The notes: generated by a model from the sequence alone, not told the origin. 64,000 bases of DNA from Pseudomonas sp. UBA6562 (GCF_002434265.1 NZ_DJJS01000009.1:114782-178781); one strand, 5' to 3'; positions 7,886 to 16,700 are shown, counted from the stretch's first letter. Numbers and translations: made by a program.

Positions 7886-8980
7886 TTACTTGCCCGACTT
7901 GACCTTGGTCCAGCTGCGGGTCATCAGACGTTGCACCTTGGGGGGCAACTCGGCGTTGACGAACATCTTGTCCAGCACATCCTGCGCCGGGTATACGGCA
8001 GGGTCGGTGGCCACCGTCTGGTCCATCAGGGCCTTGGCCTTGAGGTTGGGGTTGGCGTAGCCGACATAGTCGCTCACCTGCGCGATCACTTCGGGTTCGA
8101 GCAGGTAGTTGATCAGGGCATGGGCCTGTTCGGTATTGCGCGCGTCCTTGGGGATCGCCAGCACGTCGAACCACAGGTTGCCGCCTTCCTTGGGGATGGC
8201 GTAGGCCAGGTGTACGCCCTTCTTGGCTTCTTCGGCACGGGACTTGGCCTGGAACACGTCGCCGGAGAAACCGGCGGCCACGCAGATGTCGCCGTTGGCG
8301 AGGTCCGTGATGTATTTCGAGGAGTGGAAATAGGTCACGTACGGACGCACGGCCAGCAGTTTCTTCTCGGCGGCCTGATAGTCCTTGGCATTGCTGCTGT
8401 TGGGGTCCAGGCCCATGTAGTTGAGCACGGCCGGCAGCATTTCGTCGGCCGAGTCGAGGAAGGCGACCCCGCACTGCGAGAGCTTCTTCATGTTTTCCGG
8501 CTCGAACAGCATGGCCCAGGAGTCGATCTTGTCGACGCCGAGCACGGCCTTGACCTTGTCGACGTTGTAGCCGATGCCGTTGGTGCCCCACAGATAGGGC
8601 ACGGCGTATTGGTTGCCGGGGTCGTTCTTCTCCAGACGCTTCATCAGCGACGGATCGAGGTTGGCATAGTTGGGCAGCAGGTTGCGGTCGAGCTTCTGGA
8701 ACGCGCCCGCCTTGATCTGCTTGCCGAGGAAATGGTTGGACGGCACCACTACGTCATAGCCAGTGCGGCCGGCCAGCAGTTTGCCTTCCAGGGTTTCGTT
8801 GGAGTCGAACACGTCCTGCACCGGCTTGATGCCGGTCGCCTTTTCGAAGTCCGCCAACGTGGTCGGCCCGATGTAGTCGGACCAGTTGTACAGGTGTACC
8901 GTGCCCGCCGCTTGGACGCTGCATGCCAGCGTCAGCCCCGCGCCGGCCATCAGGGCCTTGCGCAACATGGAAATAGACAA
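7886..8980 (-). CDS. spuE: Spermidine-preferring periplasmic binding protein SpuE
   Basis: A 364-residue PotD/PotF-family solute-binding protein. The N-terminus to about residue 25 is a Sec signal peptide (LMAGAGLTLACSVQAA), then HLYNWSDYIGP opens the mature domain. Ligand-site residues are in NWSDYI, SNHFL, and IPKEGGNLWFD. Trp270 in that last motif matches PotD and P. aeruginosa SpuE, which prefer spermidine, whereas the neighbouring SpuD has Phe. The apparent start is TTG at 8980 with GAGGA about eight bases upstream; an ATG at 8968 has no leader. It sits between spuD and spuF with GC hairpins on both sides. Confidence 0.9.
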   Translation of the reverse strand: MSISMLRKALMAGAGLTLACSVQAAGTVHLYNWSDYIGPTTLADFEKATGIKPVQDVFDSNETLEGKLLAGRTGYDVVVPSNHFLGKQIKAGAFQKLDRNLLPNYANLDPSLMKRLEKNDPGNQYAVPYLWGTNGIGYNVDKVKAVLGVDKIDSWAMLFEPENMKKLSQCGVAFLDSADEMLPAVLNYMGLDPNSSNAKDYQAAEKKLLAVRPYVTYFHSSKYITDLANGDICVAAGFSGDVFQAKSRAEEAKKGVHLAYAIPKEGGNLWFDVLAIPKDARNTEQAHALINYLLEPEVIAQVSDYVGYANPNLKAKALMDQTVATDPAVYPAQDVLDKMFVNAELPPKVQRLMTRSWTKVKSGK

Positions 8981-9102
8981 GTGGGTGGTCCTCGCAAAGT
9001 GTGCCTGGGGTCACGGCGAACGCATCCGCGCAGGCTAAACCGGCGCGCAACTTACCTGTGTAGGCTGGCTGCCGCAATGTTCATGTGCCTTGCTCACCGC
9101 TC

Positions 9103-9122
9103 GGGCCGGAAAAGCCCGGCCC
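9103..9122 (-). promoter_or_regulatory. Intercistronic hairpin between spuD and spuE
   Basis: GGGCCGG and CCGGCCC form a 7-bp GC stem around a six-base loop, just after the spuD stop. It has no T run. It resembles the hairpin after spuE and may set relative amounts of the two binding proteins. Confidence 0.55.
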
Positions 9123-9140
9123 AGAGGGTGCCCAACGGGC

Positions 9141-10238
9141 CTACTTGCCCGATTTGATCTTGGTCCAGCTGCGGGTCATCAGGCGCAGGGTGGGTTGGTC
9201 CTGGTCGCTGATCGCGTAGAGGTGCTTTTTCACGTCAGCCGACGGATAGATGCTTGCATCGCTGGTGATGTCCTTGTCCACCAACGGGGTCGCGGCCTTG
9301 TTGCCGTTCGGGAAGCGTACGGCGTTGGTGATTTCGGCCATGATTTCCGGCTGCATCAGGAAGTCCATGAACTTATAGGCGGCCTCGACGTTTTCGGCAT
9401 CCTTGGGGATGGCGACCATGTCGTAGAAGGTGCCGGCGCCTTCCTTGGGAATGCTGTAGGCCAGCTTGACCTTGTCGCCCGCTTCGTGGGCGCGGGTCTT
9501 GGCCTGCTCCAGGTCGCCCGAATAGCCGACCGCCACGCACAGGTTGCCGTTGGCCAGGTCCGAGATGTACTTGGAAGAGTGGAAGTAGGCCACCGATGGG
9601 CGAATGCTCAGGAACAGGTCTTCGGCCGCTTTGAGGTCGGCCTTGTCCTTGCTGTCGGTCGGTTTGCCCAGGTAATGCAGCGCGGCCGGGATCATCTCGG
9701 TCGGCGCATCGAGGAAGCTCACGCCGCAGCTTTTGAGCTTGGCGATGTTCTCGGGCTTGAACACCACGTCCCACGAATCGATCTTGTCCACGCCCAGCGC
9801 GGCCTTGACCTTCTCCGGGTTGTAGCCGATGCCGATCGAACCCCACATGTACGGGAAGGCGTGCTGGTTGCCCTTGTCGCTGGCGTCACCGACGGCCTTG
9901 AGCAGGTCTTCGTCGAGGTTCTTCCAGTTCGGCAGCTTGGACTTGTCCAGCTCCTGATAGACGCCGGCCTTGATCTGCTTGGCCAGGAAGTTGTTCGACG
10001 GCACCACGATGTCGTAGCCCGACTTGCCCGCCAGCAGCTTGGCTTCGAGGGTCTCGTTGCTGTCGAACACGTCGTACACGACCTTGATGCCGCTCTGCTT
10101 CTCGAACTTGGCCACGGTGTCGGCGGCGATGTAGTCGGACCAGTTGTAGACGTGCAGCACCTTGTCGTCCGCCATGGCGGCGGTGGCCACGGCACCCATC
10201 AGGGAAGCGGCCAGCAGCGTCTTGCCCATTTTCTTCAT
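9141..10238 (-). CDS. spuD: Putrescine-preferring periplasmic binding protein SpuD
   Basis: A 365-residue PotF-type binding protein and close relative of SpuE (shared YNWSDYI, DVFDSNETLE, LLAG, VVPSN). Residues 1-23 are a Sec signal ending ATAAMA. The ligand motif reads IPKEGAGTFYD, with Phe271 where SpuE has Trp, as in E. coli PotF and P. aeruginosa SpuD, which favour putrescine. GGAG lies eight bases before the ATG. A 261-bp gap holding a perfect 32-bp palindrome separates it from spuC, so a separate promoter or processing site for the transport genes is plausible. Confidence 0.93.
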   Translation of the reverse strand: MKKMGKTLLAASLMGAVATAAMADDKVLHVYNWSDYIAADTVAKFEKQSGIKVVYDVFDSNETLEAKLLAGKSGYDIVVPSNNFLAKQIKAGVYQELDKSKLPNWKNLDEDLLKAVGDASDKGNQHAFPYMWGSIGIGYNPEKVKAALGVDKIDSWDVVFKPENIAKLKSCGVSFLDAPTEMIPAALHYLGKPTDSKDKADLKAAEDLFLSIRPSVAYFHSSKYISDLANGNLCVAVGYSGDLEQAKTRAHEAGDKVKLAYSIPKEGAGTFYDMVAIPKDAENVEAAYKFMDFLMQPEIMAEITNAVRFPNGNKAATPLVDKDITSDASIYPSADVKKHLYAISDQDQPTLRLMTRSWTKIKSGK

Positions 10239-10335
10239 GTGTAGTGCTCCAGATTTTTTGTCGTGTTCAGTGGTTCAACAGCCCTACGTCACCAGGTGTT
10301 GCCCGAAAAGACGCCGAGCGAGGGTCGGAGTGGCT

Positions 10336-10367
10336 CGAAGCTAGGCGCATCGATGCGCCTAGCTTCG
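10336..10367. repeat. Perfect 32-bp palindrome between spuC and spuD
   Basis: The half-site CGAAGCTAGGCGCATC (10336-10351) is followed at once by its exact reverse complement (10352-10367), with no spacer. It lies about 100 bases upstream of the spuD start and 130 bases after the spuC stop. No T run follows on the minus strand. It could be a dimeric or tetrameric repressor operator, a cruciform, or an RNA hairpin between the catabolic and transport parts of the operon. Confidence 0.9.
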
Positions 10368-10499
10368 TATTTACCAACCTTCATTCGGCGCTTTTCTTAC
10401 AGACATAGTCTGGCAAGTTAACCAGCGCCGTTTCAACCAAGACGGGCAATCCAAGCGGTTAGTGCCATTTCGCTGAGCGCTGCCCGAAAAAGCCTGGCT

Positions 10500-11861
10500 T
10501 CAATTGAGCGCTTGCAAGGTCAGGTCCAGGCACTTGCGCGCCTTCTCGACCAGTTCGTCGATCTCGGCATGGCTGATCACCAGCGGCGGCGCGATGATCA
10601 TGGTGTCGCCCACGGCGCGCATGATCAGCCCATTGTCGAAACAGAAGTTGCGGCAGATCATCCCGGCTTCCTGACCCTCGTAGCGGCTGCGCGTGGCCTT
10701 GTCCTTGACCAGCTCGATGGCGCCGAGCAGGCCCAGGCCGCGGACTTCGCCCACCAGGGGGTGGTCCTGCAGTTCACGCAGACGTTTCTGCAAATACGGT
10801 GCCGCTTCGCTGCAGGCGTTTTCGATGATCTTCTCATCGCGCAGGATGCGCAGGTTTTCCAGGCCCACGGCGGCGGCCACCGGATGGCCGGAGTAGGTGA
10901 AGCCGTGGTTGAAGTCGCCGCCTTCGCTGATCACTTTGGCCACCTCGTCGCGCACGATCACCCCGCCCATGGGGATGTAGCCGGAAGTGAGGCCCTTGGC
11001 GATGGTCATCAGGTCGGGCTTGAGGCCGTAATAGTCGGAGCCGAACCACTCGCCGGTGCGGCCGAAACCGCAGATCACTTCGTCGGCCACGAACAGGATG
11101 TCGTAGCGGGCGAGGATTTCCTTGATCTTCGGCCAGTAGGTGTCGGGCGGAATGATCACCCCGCCCGCGCCCTGGATCGGCTCGGCGATGAAGGCCGCGA
11201 CGTTGTCTTCGCCCACTTCGAGGATTTTCTGCTCGAGCTGCTCGGCGGCCCAGGTGCCGAAAGCCTCCGGCGTCATGTCGCCGCCTTCGCCGAACCAATA
11301 CGGCTGCGCGATGTGCACGATGCCGGGAATCGGCAGGCCGCCCTGGGCATGCATGCCGCTCATGCCGCCCAGGCTCGCGCCGGCCACGGTCGAGCCGTGG
11401 TAGCCGTTGACTCGGCCGATCAGGGTCTGCTTGTGCGGCTTGCCCTTGAGCGCCCAGTAGTGGCGGACCATCCGCAGTACGGTGTCGTTGCCTTCGGAAC
11501 CGGAGCCGGTGAAGAACACGTGGCTCATGCCGGCCGGCGCCACCTCGGTGATGGCCTTGGCCAGTTCCAGCGCCGGCGGGTGGGCGGTCTGGAAGAACAG
11601 GTTGTAGTACGGCAGTTCGCGCATCTGCTTTTCGGCGGCCTGCACCAGCTCTTCGCGGCCGTACCCGACGGCGACGCACCACAGCCCGGCCATGCCGTCG
11701 AGGATCTGCCGGCCTTCGCTGTCCCACAAGTGCACGCCCTTGGCCTTGGTGATGATGCGCGGGCCCTTGGCCTTCAGCTGCTTGTAGTCGCTGAAGGGCG
11801 CCAGGTGGTGCTCGCCGCTCAAGGCTTGCCATTCACGGGTTTGCGGGTTGACGACGCTCAT
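10500..11861 (-). CDS. spuC: Polyamine:pyruvate aminotransferase SpuC
   Basis: A 453-residue class III (omega) aminotransferase, PLP-dependent and cytosolic, that moves the terminal amino group of putrescine, cadaverine or spermidine to pyruvate. PLP-site residues are visible: GSGSEGND (119-126), the Asp in FVADEVICGFGRTGEW (Asp260) and the Schiff-base lysine in TIAKGLTSGY (Lys289). The start at 11861 (MSVVNPQTREWQALS) matches SpuC proteins and has GGAGAAG upstream; frames reading further upstream give Ser/Trp-rich nonsense. It follows spuB by 46 bases. Confidence 0.92.
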   Translation of the reverse strand: MSVVNPQTREWQALSGEHHLAPFSDYKQLKAKGPRIITKAKGVHLWDSEGRQILDGMAGLWCVAVGYGREELVQAAEKQMRELPYYNLFFQTAHPPALELAKAITEVAPAGMSHVFFTGSGSEGNDTVLRMVRHYWALKGKPHKQTLIGRVNGYHGSTVAGASLGGMSGMHAQGGLPIPGIVHIAQPYWFGEGGDMTPEAFGTWAAEQLEQKILEVGEDNVAAFIAEPIQGAGGVIIPPDTYWPKIKEILARYDILFVADEVICGFGRTGEWFGSDYYGLKPDLMTIAKGLTSGYIPMGGVIVRDEVAKVISEGGDFNHGFTYSGHPVAAAVGLENLRILRDEKIIENACSEAAPYLQKRLRELQDHPLVGEVRGLGLLGAIELVKDKATRSRYEGQEAGMICRNFCFDNGLIMRAVGDTMIIAPPLVISHAEIDELVEKARKCLDLTLQALN

Positions 11862-11907
11862 GTGCTTCTCCATTGGGCCACGGGCCGCCGCAGCGGCCCA
11901 GGATTGA

Positions 11908-13266
11908 TCAGACTGCGAACAGCAGGAACTCACGCTCCCAGGAACTGATGACGCGTTTGAAGTTTTCGTGCTCCGCGCGCTTGGTGGCGACGTAGCCGGC
12001 GATGAATTTCTTGCCCAGGTACTGCTCCAGGGCACGGCTGTTTTCCATGCGCTCCAGGGCATCTTCGATGGTCAGCGGCAGGCGCAGGTTGCGCCGCTCG
12101 TAGCCGCGGCCCACCACCGGGGCGCTGGCCTCGATGCCCTCGACCATGCCGATGTAGCCGCACAGCAGGCTGGCGGCGATGGCCAGGTAGGGGTTGGCAT
12201 CGGCGCCGGGCAGGCGGTTCTCGACGCGGCGGTTCTGCGGCGTGGCATCCGGCACGCGCAAGCCGACGGTGCGGTTCTCTTCGCCCCACTCGACGTTCAC
12301 CGGCGCCGAGGTGTCGGGCAGGAAACGGCGGAACGAGTTGACGTTGGGCGCGAACAGCGGCAGCGCTTCGGGAATGAATTTCTGCAGGCCGCCGATGTGG
12401 TTGAGGAACAGCGCGCTCATGCTGCCGTCGTCGTTGGCGAAGATGTTCTTGCCGGTGGCGAGGTCGATCACGCTCTGGTGCAGGTGCATGGCACTGCCTG
12501 GCTCGCCGGTCATGGGCTTGGCCATGAAGGTCGCGGCCACGTTGTGCTTGAGTGCGGCCTCGCGCATGGTGCGTTTGAACACCAGGATCTGGTCGGCCAG
12601 GTGCAGCGCGTCGCCGTGACGGAAGTTGATCTCCATCTGCGCGGTGCCGTCTTCGTGGATCAGCGTGTCGAGGTCCAGCTCCTGCAATTCGCACCAGTCG
12701 TAGACATCTTCGAACAGCGGGTCGAACTCGTTGGCGGCCTCGATGGAGAACGACTGCCGACCGGTTTCCGGGCGCCCGGAGCGGCCGACCGGCGGCTGCA
12801 ACGGGAAGTCCGGGTCTTCGGCGCGCTTGGTCAGGTAGAACTCCATCTCCGGCGCGACGATGGGCTGCCAACCTTTGTCGGCGTAGAGCTTGAGCACCTT
12901 CTTCAAGACGTTGCGCGGCGACAGCTCGATCGGGTTGCCTTTCTTGTCGTAGGTGTCGTGGATCACCTGGGCGGTGGGTTCGATGGCCCAGGGCACGAGG
13001 TAGACGGCGCTCTCGTCGGGGCGGCAGATCATGTCGATGTCGGCCGGGTCGAGCAGTTCGTAATAGATGTCGTCGTCGACGTAATCGCCGGTCACCGTCT
13101 GCAGCAATACGCTCTCGGGCAGACGCATGCCTTTTTCGGCGATGAACTTGTTGGTGGGTGAAATCTTGCCGCGGGTAATACCGGTCAGGTCGCTGATCAG
13201 GCATTCGACTTCGGTGATCTTGTGTTCTTTCAACCAATCGGTGAGCTGGTCGAGGTTGTTACTCAT
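11908..13266 (-). CDS. spuB: Glutamylpolyamine synthetase SpuB (glutamine synthetase-like)
   Basis: A 452-residue member of the glutamine synthetase superfamily that, in P. aeruginosa, gamma-glutamylates polyamines for breakdown. Visible are the beta-grasp N-terminus (EVECLISDLTGITRGK), the metal/glutamate-site run EMEFYL, MEINFRHGDALHLAD, the HLHQS histidine region (AMHLHQSV) and the C-terminal NRRVENRLPGADANPYLAIAASL. It starts the minus-strand spu operon; GAGG precedes the ATG. The SpuA/PuuD-type gamma-glutamyl hydrolase that heads the P. aeruginosa operon is not found upstream, where there is only an intergenic region and spuI. Confidence 0.9.
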   Translation of the reverse strand: MSNNLDQLTDWLKEHKITEVECLISDLTGITRGKISPTNKFIAEKGMRLPESVLLQTVTGDYVDDDIYYELLDPADIDMICRPDESAVYLVPWAIEPTAQVIHDTYDKKGNPIELSPRNVLKKVLKLYADKGWQPIVAPEMEFYLTKRAEDPDFPLQPPVGRSGRPETGRQSFSIEAANEFDPLFEDVYDWCELQELDLDTLIHEDGTAQMEINFRHGDALHLADQILVFKRTMREAALKHNVAATFMAKPMTGEPGSAMHLHQSVIDLATGKNIFANDDGSMSALFLNHIGGLQKFIPEALPLFAPNVNSFRRFLPDTSAPVNVEWGEENRTVGLRVPDATPQNRRVENRLPGADANPYLAIAASLLCGYIGMVEGIEASAPVVGRGYERRNLRLPLTIEDALERMENSRALEQYLGKKFIAGYVATKRAEHENFKRVISSWEREFLLFAV

Positions 13267-13893
13267 AAATACCTCAGAGGATGGTATGACCCGGCGAATA
13301 CGCGCAGGGTGGGGTCATGCGGCTGCAGGCGAAGGCCGGCACGATGCATCAGACCGCCTGGACGGGCCTGCGTTTTGATTCTGGCTGTACTGCATGGCTA
13401 AAGCAAAACGGCCTGCATGACGGGCCATCGTCGAGGTAGTGCCTGTGGGCAGAGGGAAAGCGCATGCCCTCGATGCGAGGCGAGCGAGTGGCAACGTCAA
13501 CTATTGTGGTCAGTGCGCAGCGCATTGGCGCTCGTCTGGCAACGGTGCCGCCGCATACGTGCCAGCCCGCTGCCGACGATGGGCAGACGGATTTTTCAGG
13601 TCGACGGGAGCGGACCATGACACCCTCGTATTGTTCTGTTCTGGGTGAGTCGGAGCTTAGCGGTGTCCATTTTTTTATACAACTGCCCTGTAAAAAATAG
13701 AATACGCCGAGGGCGCTATATCCGTTCTCGACTAAAATGGCACATAATGCCGAGCCCCAAATTGCAGCAAATCTGCCGTAGATGAGCCATTTCAGGGCGT
13801 CAGGGGCCTGGCTTGACTTGGTAAACGCTTTGCGATTGACTGAGTTGGCAAGCCCCCCTTGATTGATATTTTTAACAACAAAGGTGTTGCATC
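13267..13893. other. Divergent spuB/spuI control region
   Basis: This 627-bp gap separates two divergent polyamine-glutamylating enzymes and must hold both promoters. The half near spuI (about 13650-13880) is much more AT-rich than its surroundings. I see no convincing sigma-70 or sigma-54 pair; TAGAAT near 13699 and TAAAAT near 13734 are weak -10 candidates. The GC-rich part contains short reading frames on both strands that look non-coding. Confidence 0.5.
13874..13881 (+). promoter_or_regulatory. Hfq/Crc-type CA motif at the spuI ribosome site
   Basis: AACAACAA fits the AANAANAA motif bound by Hfq with Crc in Pseudomonas. It abuts the AAAGG Shine-Dalgarno sequence of spuI, 12 bases before the ATG, the usual position for translational catabolite repression. 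The assignment rests on motif and position only. Confidence 0.5.
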
Positions 13894-15270
13894 ATGTCGG
13901 TACCCCCGCGTGCCGTTCAGCTTAACGAAGCGAACGCGTTCCTTAAGGAACATCCTGAGGTTCTCTACGTTGACCTTCTGATTGCAGATATGAATGGTGT
14001 GGTGCGTGGCAAGCGCATCGAGCGCACCAGCCTCCACAAGGTTTACGAGAAAGGCATCAACCTGCCGGCCTCCCTCTTCGCCCTCGACATCAACGGTTCG
14101 ACCGTCGAAAGCACAGGGCTGGGTCTGGACATCGGCGATGCCGACCGCATCTGCTATCCGATCCCCGACACGCTCTCCAACGAGCCTTGGCAGAAGCGCC
14201 CCACCGCGCAGCTGCTTATGACCATGCACGAAATCGAAGGCGAACCTTTCTTCGCCGACCCGCGGGAAGTGTTGCGCCAAGTGGTGAGCAAGTTCACCGA
14301 CATGGGCCTGACCATCTGCGCGGCGTTCGAGCTGGAGTTCTACCTGATCGACCAGGAGAACGTGAACGGCCGTCCGCAGCCGCCGCGCTCGCCCATTTCC
14401 GGCAAGCGTCCGCAGTCCACCCAGGTCTATCTGATCGACGACCTCGACGAATACGCCGACTGCCTGCAGGACATCCTCGAAGGCGCCAAGGAACAAGGCA
14501 TTCCGGCCGACGCCATCGTCAAGGAAAGCGCCCCGGCGCAGTTCGAAGTCAACCTGCACCACGTGCCCGACGCGCTCAAGGCCTGCGACTACGCCGTGCT
14601 GCTCAAGCGCCTGATCAAGAACATCGCCTACGACCATGAAATGGACACCACCTTCATGGCCAAGCCCTATCCGGGCCAGGCAGGCAACGGGCTGCACGTA
14701 CACATTTCGATTCTGGATAAAGACGGCAACAACATCTTTACCAGCGAGGATCCCGAGCAGAACGCCGCGCTGCGTCACGCGATCGGCGGTGTGCTCGAGA
14801 CCCTGCCCGCGTCCATGGCTTTCCTTTGCCCGAACGTGAACTCGTACCGCCGCTTCGGCGCGCAGTTCTACGTGCCCAACGCGCCGAGCTGGGGCCTGGA
14901 CAACCGCACCGTGGCCCTGCGCGTGCCGACCGGTTCGCCCGACGCGGTACGCATCGAGCACCGCGTGGCCGGCGCCGACGCCAACCCGTACCTGATGATG
15001 GCTGCCGTGCTGGCCGGCGTGCACCACGGCCTGACCAACAAGGTCGAACCCGGCACGCCGATCGAAGGCAACTCGTACGAGCAGCTCGAACAGAGCCTGC
15101 CGAACAACCTGCGCGATGCCCTGCGCGAGCTGGACGACAGCGAGATCCTCAACAAGTACATCGATCCGAAATACATCGACATCTTCGTCGCGTGCAAGGA
15201 AAGCGAGCTGGAGGAATTCGAACACTCCATCTCCGACCTCGAGTACAACTGGTACTTGCACACGGTCTGA
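13894..15270 (+). CDS. spuI: Gamma-glutamylputrescine synthetase SpuI (PuuA type)
   Basis: A 458-residue glutamine synthetase-like enzyme that ligates glutamate to putrescine, the first step of the Puu-type route. Key segments are YVDLLIADMNGVVRGKRI (beta-grasp), AFELEFYLID, FEVNLHH, GLHVHISILDKDGNN and VRIEHRVAGADANPYLMMAA. It is transcribed away from spuB and followed at once by a strong terminator, so it is a single-gene unit. It differs from SpuB in length of the middle loop and in the C-terminus. An Hfq/Crc motif overlaps its translation start. The ATG at 13894 has AAAGG upstream. Confidence 0.9.
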   Translation: MSVPPRAVQLNEANAFLKEHPEVLYVDLLIADMNGVVRGKRIERTSLHKVYEKGINLPASLFALDINGSTVESTGLGLDIGDADRICYPIPDTLSNEPWQKRPTAQLLMTMHEIEGEPFFADPREVLRQVVSKFTDMGLTICAAFELEFYLIDQENVNGRPQPPRSPISGKRPQSTQVYLIDDLDEYADCLQDILEGAKEQGIPADAIVKESAPAQFEVNLHHVPDALKACDYAVLLKRLIKNIAYDHEMDTTFMAKPYPGQAGNGLHVHISILDKDGNNIFTSEDPEQNAALRHAIGGVLETLPASMAFLCPNVNSYRRFGAQFYVPNAPSWGLDNRTVALRVPTGSPDAVRIEHRVAGADANPYLMMAAVLAGVHHGLTNKVEPGTPIEGNSYEQLEQSLPNNLRDALRELDDSEILNKYIDPKYIDIFVACKESELEEFEHSISDLEYNWYLHTV

Positions 15271-15278
15271 TACGAATG

Positions 15279-15306
15279 AAAACGCCGCCCTCAGGGGCGG
15301 CGTTTT
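15279..15306 (+). terminator. Intrinsic terminator after spuI
   Basis: AAAACGCCGCCC pairs perfectly with GGGCGGCGTTTT around a four-base loop, starting nine bases after the spuI stop. The flanking A and T runs make it usable from both strands, so it may also end argA transcription from the right. Confidence 0.9.
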
Positions 15307-15401
15307 GCTGTGTGGCATAAAGTGGAGGGCGTTGCCAAAGCGTCCTCGCTGGAGCTGGAGCGGACGGCATCAACGCCTCTTGTAGCTCGCGTCTCTCACC
15401 C

Positions 15402-16700
15402 TCAAATCGACTTCTCGAAAATCTTCGAATTACGCTGGAAGTTGTACAGCGACGCACGCGCCGCCGGCAGCCGTTCCACACCGCTGGGCGCGAAGCCGCG
15501 TTCGCGGAACCAATGGGCGGTGCGGGTGGTGAGCACGAACAGCGTGTCCAGACCCAACTGCCGCGCACGGTTTTCGATACGTTCGAGCAGGTCGTCGCCG
15601 CGCCCGCCGTGGCGGTATTCGGGGTTCACCGCCAGACAGGCCAACTCCCCGGCCTGTGAATCGGCGATGGGGTACAGCGCCGCGCAAGCGATGATCATGC
15701 CCTCGCGCTCGACCACGCTGAACTGCTCGATTTCGCGTTCCAGCACTTCCCGCGAGCGGCGCACCAAGATGCCCTGCTCTTCCAGCGGACTGATCAGATC
15801 GAGCAGGCCGCCGACGTCTTCGATGGTGGCCTCGCGCACGATCTCGAACTGCTCCTGCGCCACCAGGGTGCCGCTGCCGTCGCGGGTGAACAGCTCGGTC
15901 AGCAACGCGCCGTTTTCGGCATAGCTGACGATGTGGCTACGCATCACGCCGCCCTTGCAGGCCTGTGCGGCGGCATCGAGCAGTTCGCCTTGATAGTCGC
16001 TACCCAACCGCGCCAGGTGCGGCGGAATCTGTTGCGGACGAAGCTCGCGCACCAGCTTGCCGCCCTCGTCCAGCAAACCCGGTTCGGCGCCGAACAACAG
16101 CAGCTTGTCGGCGCCGAGCTCGATGGCGGCGCGGGTGGCGACGTCTTCGCAGGCCAGGTTGAAGATCTCGCCAGTCGGCGAATAGCCCAGCGACGACAGC
16201 AGCACGATGGAGCGCTCGTCGAGCAGGCGCCCGATGCCCTTGCGGTCGATGCGCCGCACTTCGCCGGTGTGCACGTAGTCGATGCCTTCCAGCACACCGA
16301 TGGGCCGCGCGGTGACCAGGTTGCCGCCAGCGACGCGCAGCCGCGAGCCCTGCATGGGCGAAGCGGCGATGTCCATCGACAGGCGCGCCTCGATGGCCAG
16401 GCGCAGCGCGCCCACGGCGTCGATCACGCATTCGAGGGTCGGCGCGTCGGTGATGCGCAGGCCACGGTGGTAGCGCGGGGCCAGGCCGCGGGCGGCCAGG
16501 CGGCTTTCGATCTGCGGCCGAGAGCCGTGCACCAGCACCAGGCGTACGCCCAGGCTGTGCAGCAGCACCAGGTCGTGGACGATGTTGCCGAAGTTGGGGT
16601 GGTCGACGCCTTCACCGGGTAGCATCACCACGAAGGTGCAGTCGCGATGGGCATTGATGTAGGGCGAAGCATGGCGCAACCAGTTGACGTATTCGGGCAT
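15402..16700 (-). CDS. argA: Amino-acid N-acetyltransferase ArgA
   Basis: A 432-residue N-acetylglutamate synthase, the first step of arginine synthesis in the cytosol. An amino-acid-kinase-like domain spans about residues 20-285 (LVHGSRPQIESRLAARGL, GEIFNLACEDVATRAAIELGADKLLLF); a GNAT acetyltransferase domain follows (VREATIEDVGGLLDLI, LACLAVNPEYRHGGRGDDLLERI with the acetyl-CoA loop). The kinase-like domain normally senses arginine for feedback inhibition. It lies 124 bases downstream of argE on the same strand, a natural arginine pair. Confidence 0.94.
   Translation of the reverse strand: MPEYVNWLRHASPYINAHRDCTFVVMLPGEGVDHPNFGNIVHDLVLLHSLGVRLVLVHGSRPQIESRLAARGLAPRYHRGLRITDAPTLECVIDAVGALRLAIEARLSMDIAASPMQGSRLRVAGGNLVTARPIGVLEGIDYVHTGEVRRIDRKGIGRLLDERSIVLLSSLGYSPTGEIFNLACEDVATRAAIELGADKLLLFGAEPGLLDEGGKLVRELRPQQIPPHLARLGSDYQGELLDAAAQACKGGVMRSHIVSYAENGALLTELFTRDGSGTLVAQEQFEIVREATIEDVGGLLDLISPLEEQGILVRRSREVLEREIEQFSVVEREGMIIACAALYPIADSQAGELACLAVNPEYRHGGRGDDLLERIENRARQLGLDTLFVLTTRTAHWFRERGFAPSGVERLPAARASLYNFQRNSKIFEKSI

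Noticed and set aside
6941..9157. Long plus-strand open frame across spuE-spuF
   Set aside because: It is antisense to clear ABC transporter genes; the product is His/Val/Gly-rich with no family motif, a common effect of high-GC third positions.
10336..10367. Insertion-sequence end or transposon remnant
   Set aside because: The dyad has no flanking target duplication and no transposase fragment; it is a single palindrome.
13657..13745. Sigma-54 promoter for spuI
   Set aside because: TGGCAC occurs near 13738 but the GG and GC elements are not ten bases apart.
13792..15318. Minus-strand open frame opposite spuI
   Set aside because: Antisense shadow of a clear glutamine synthetase-like gene; no family features.
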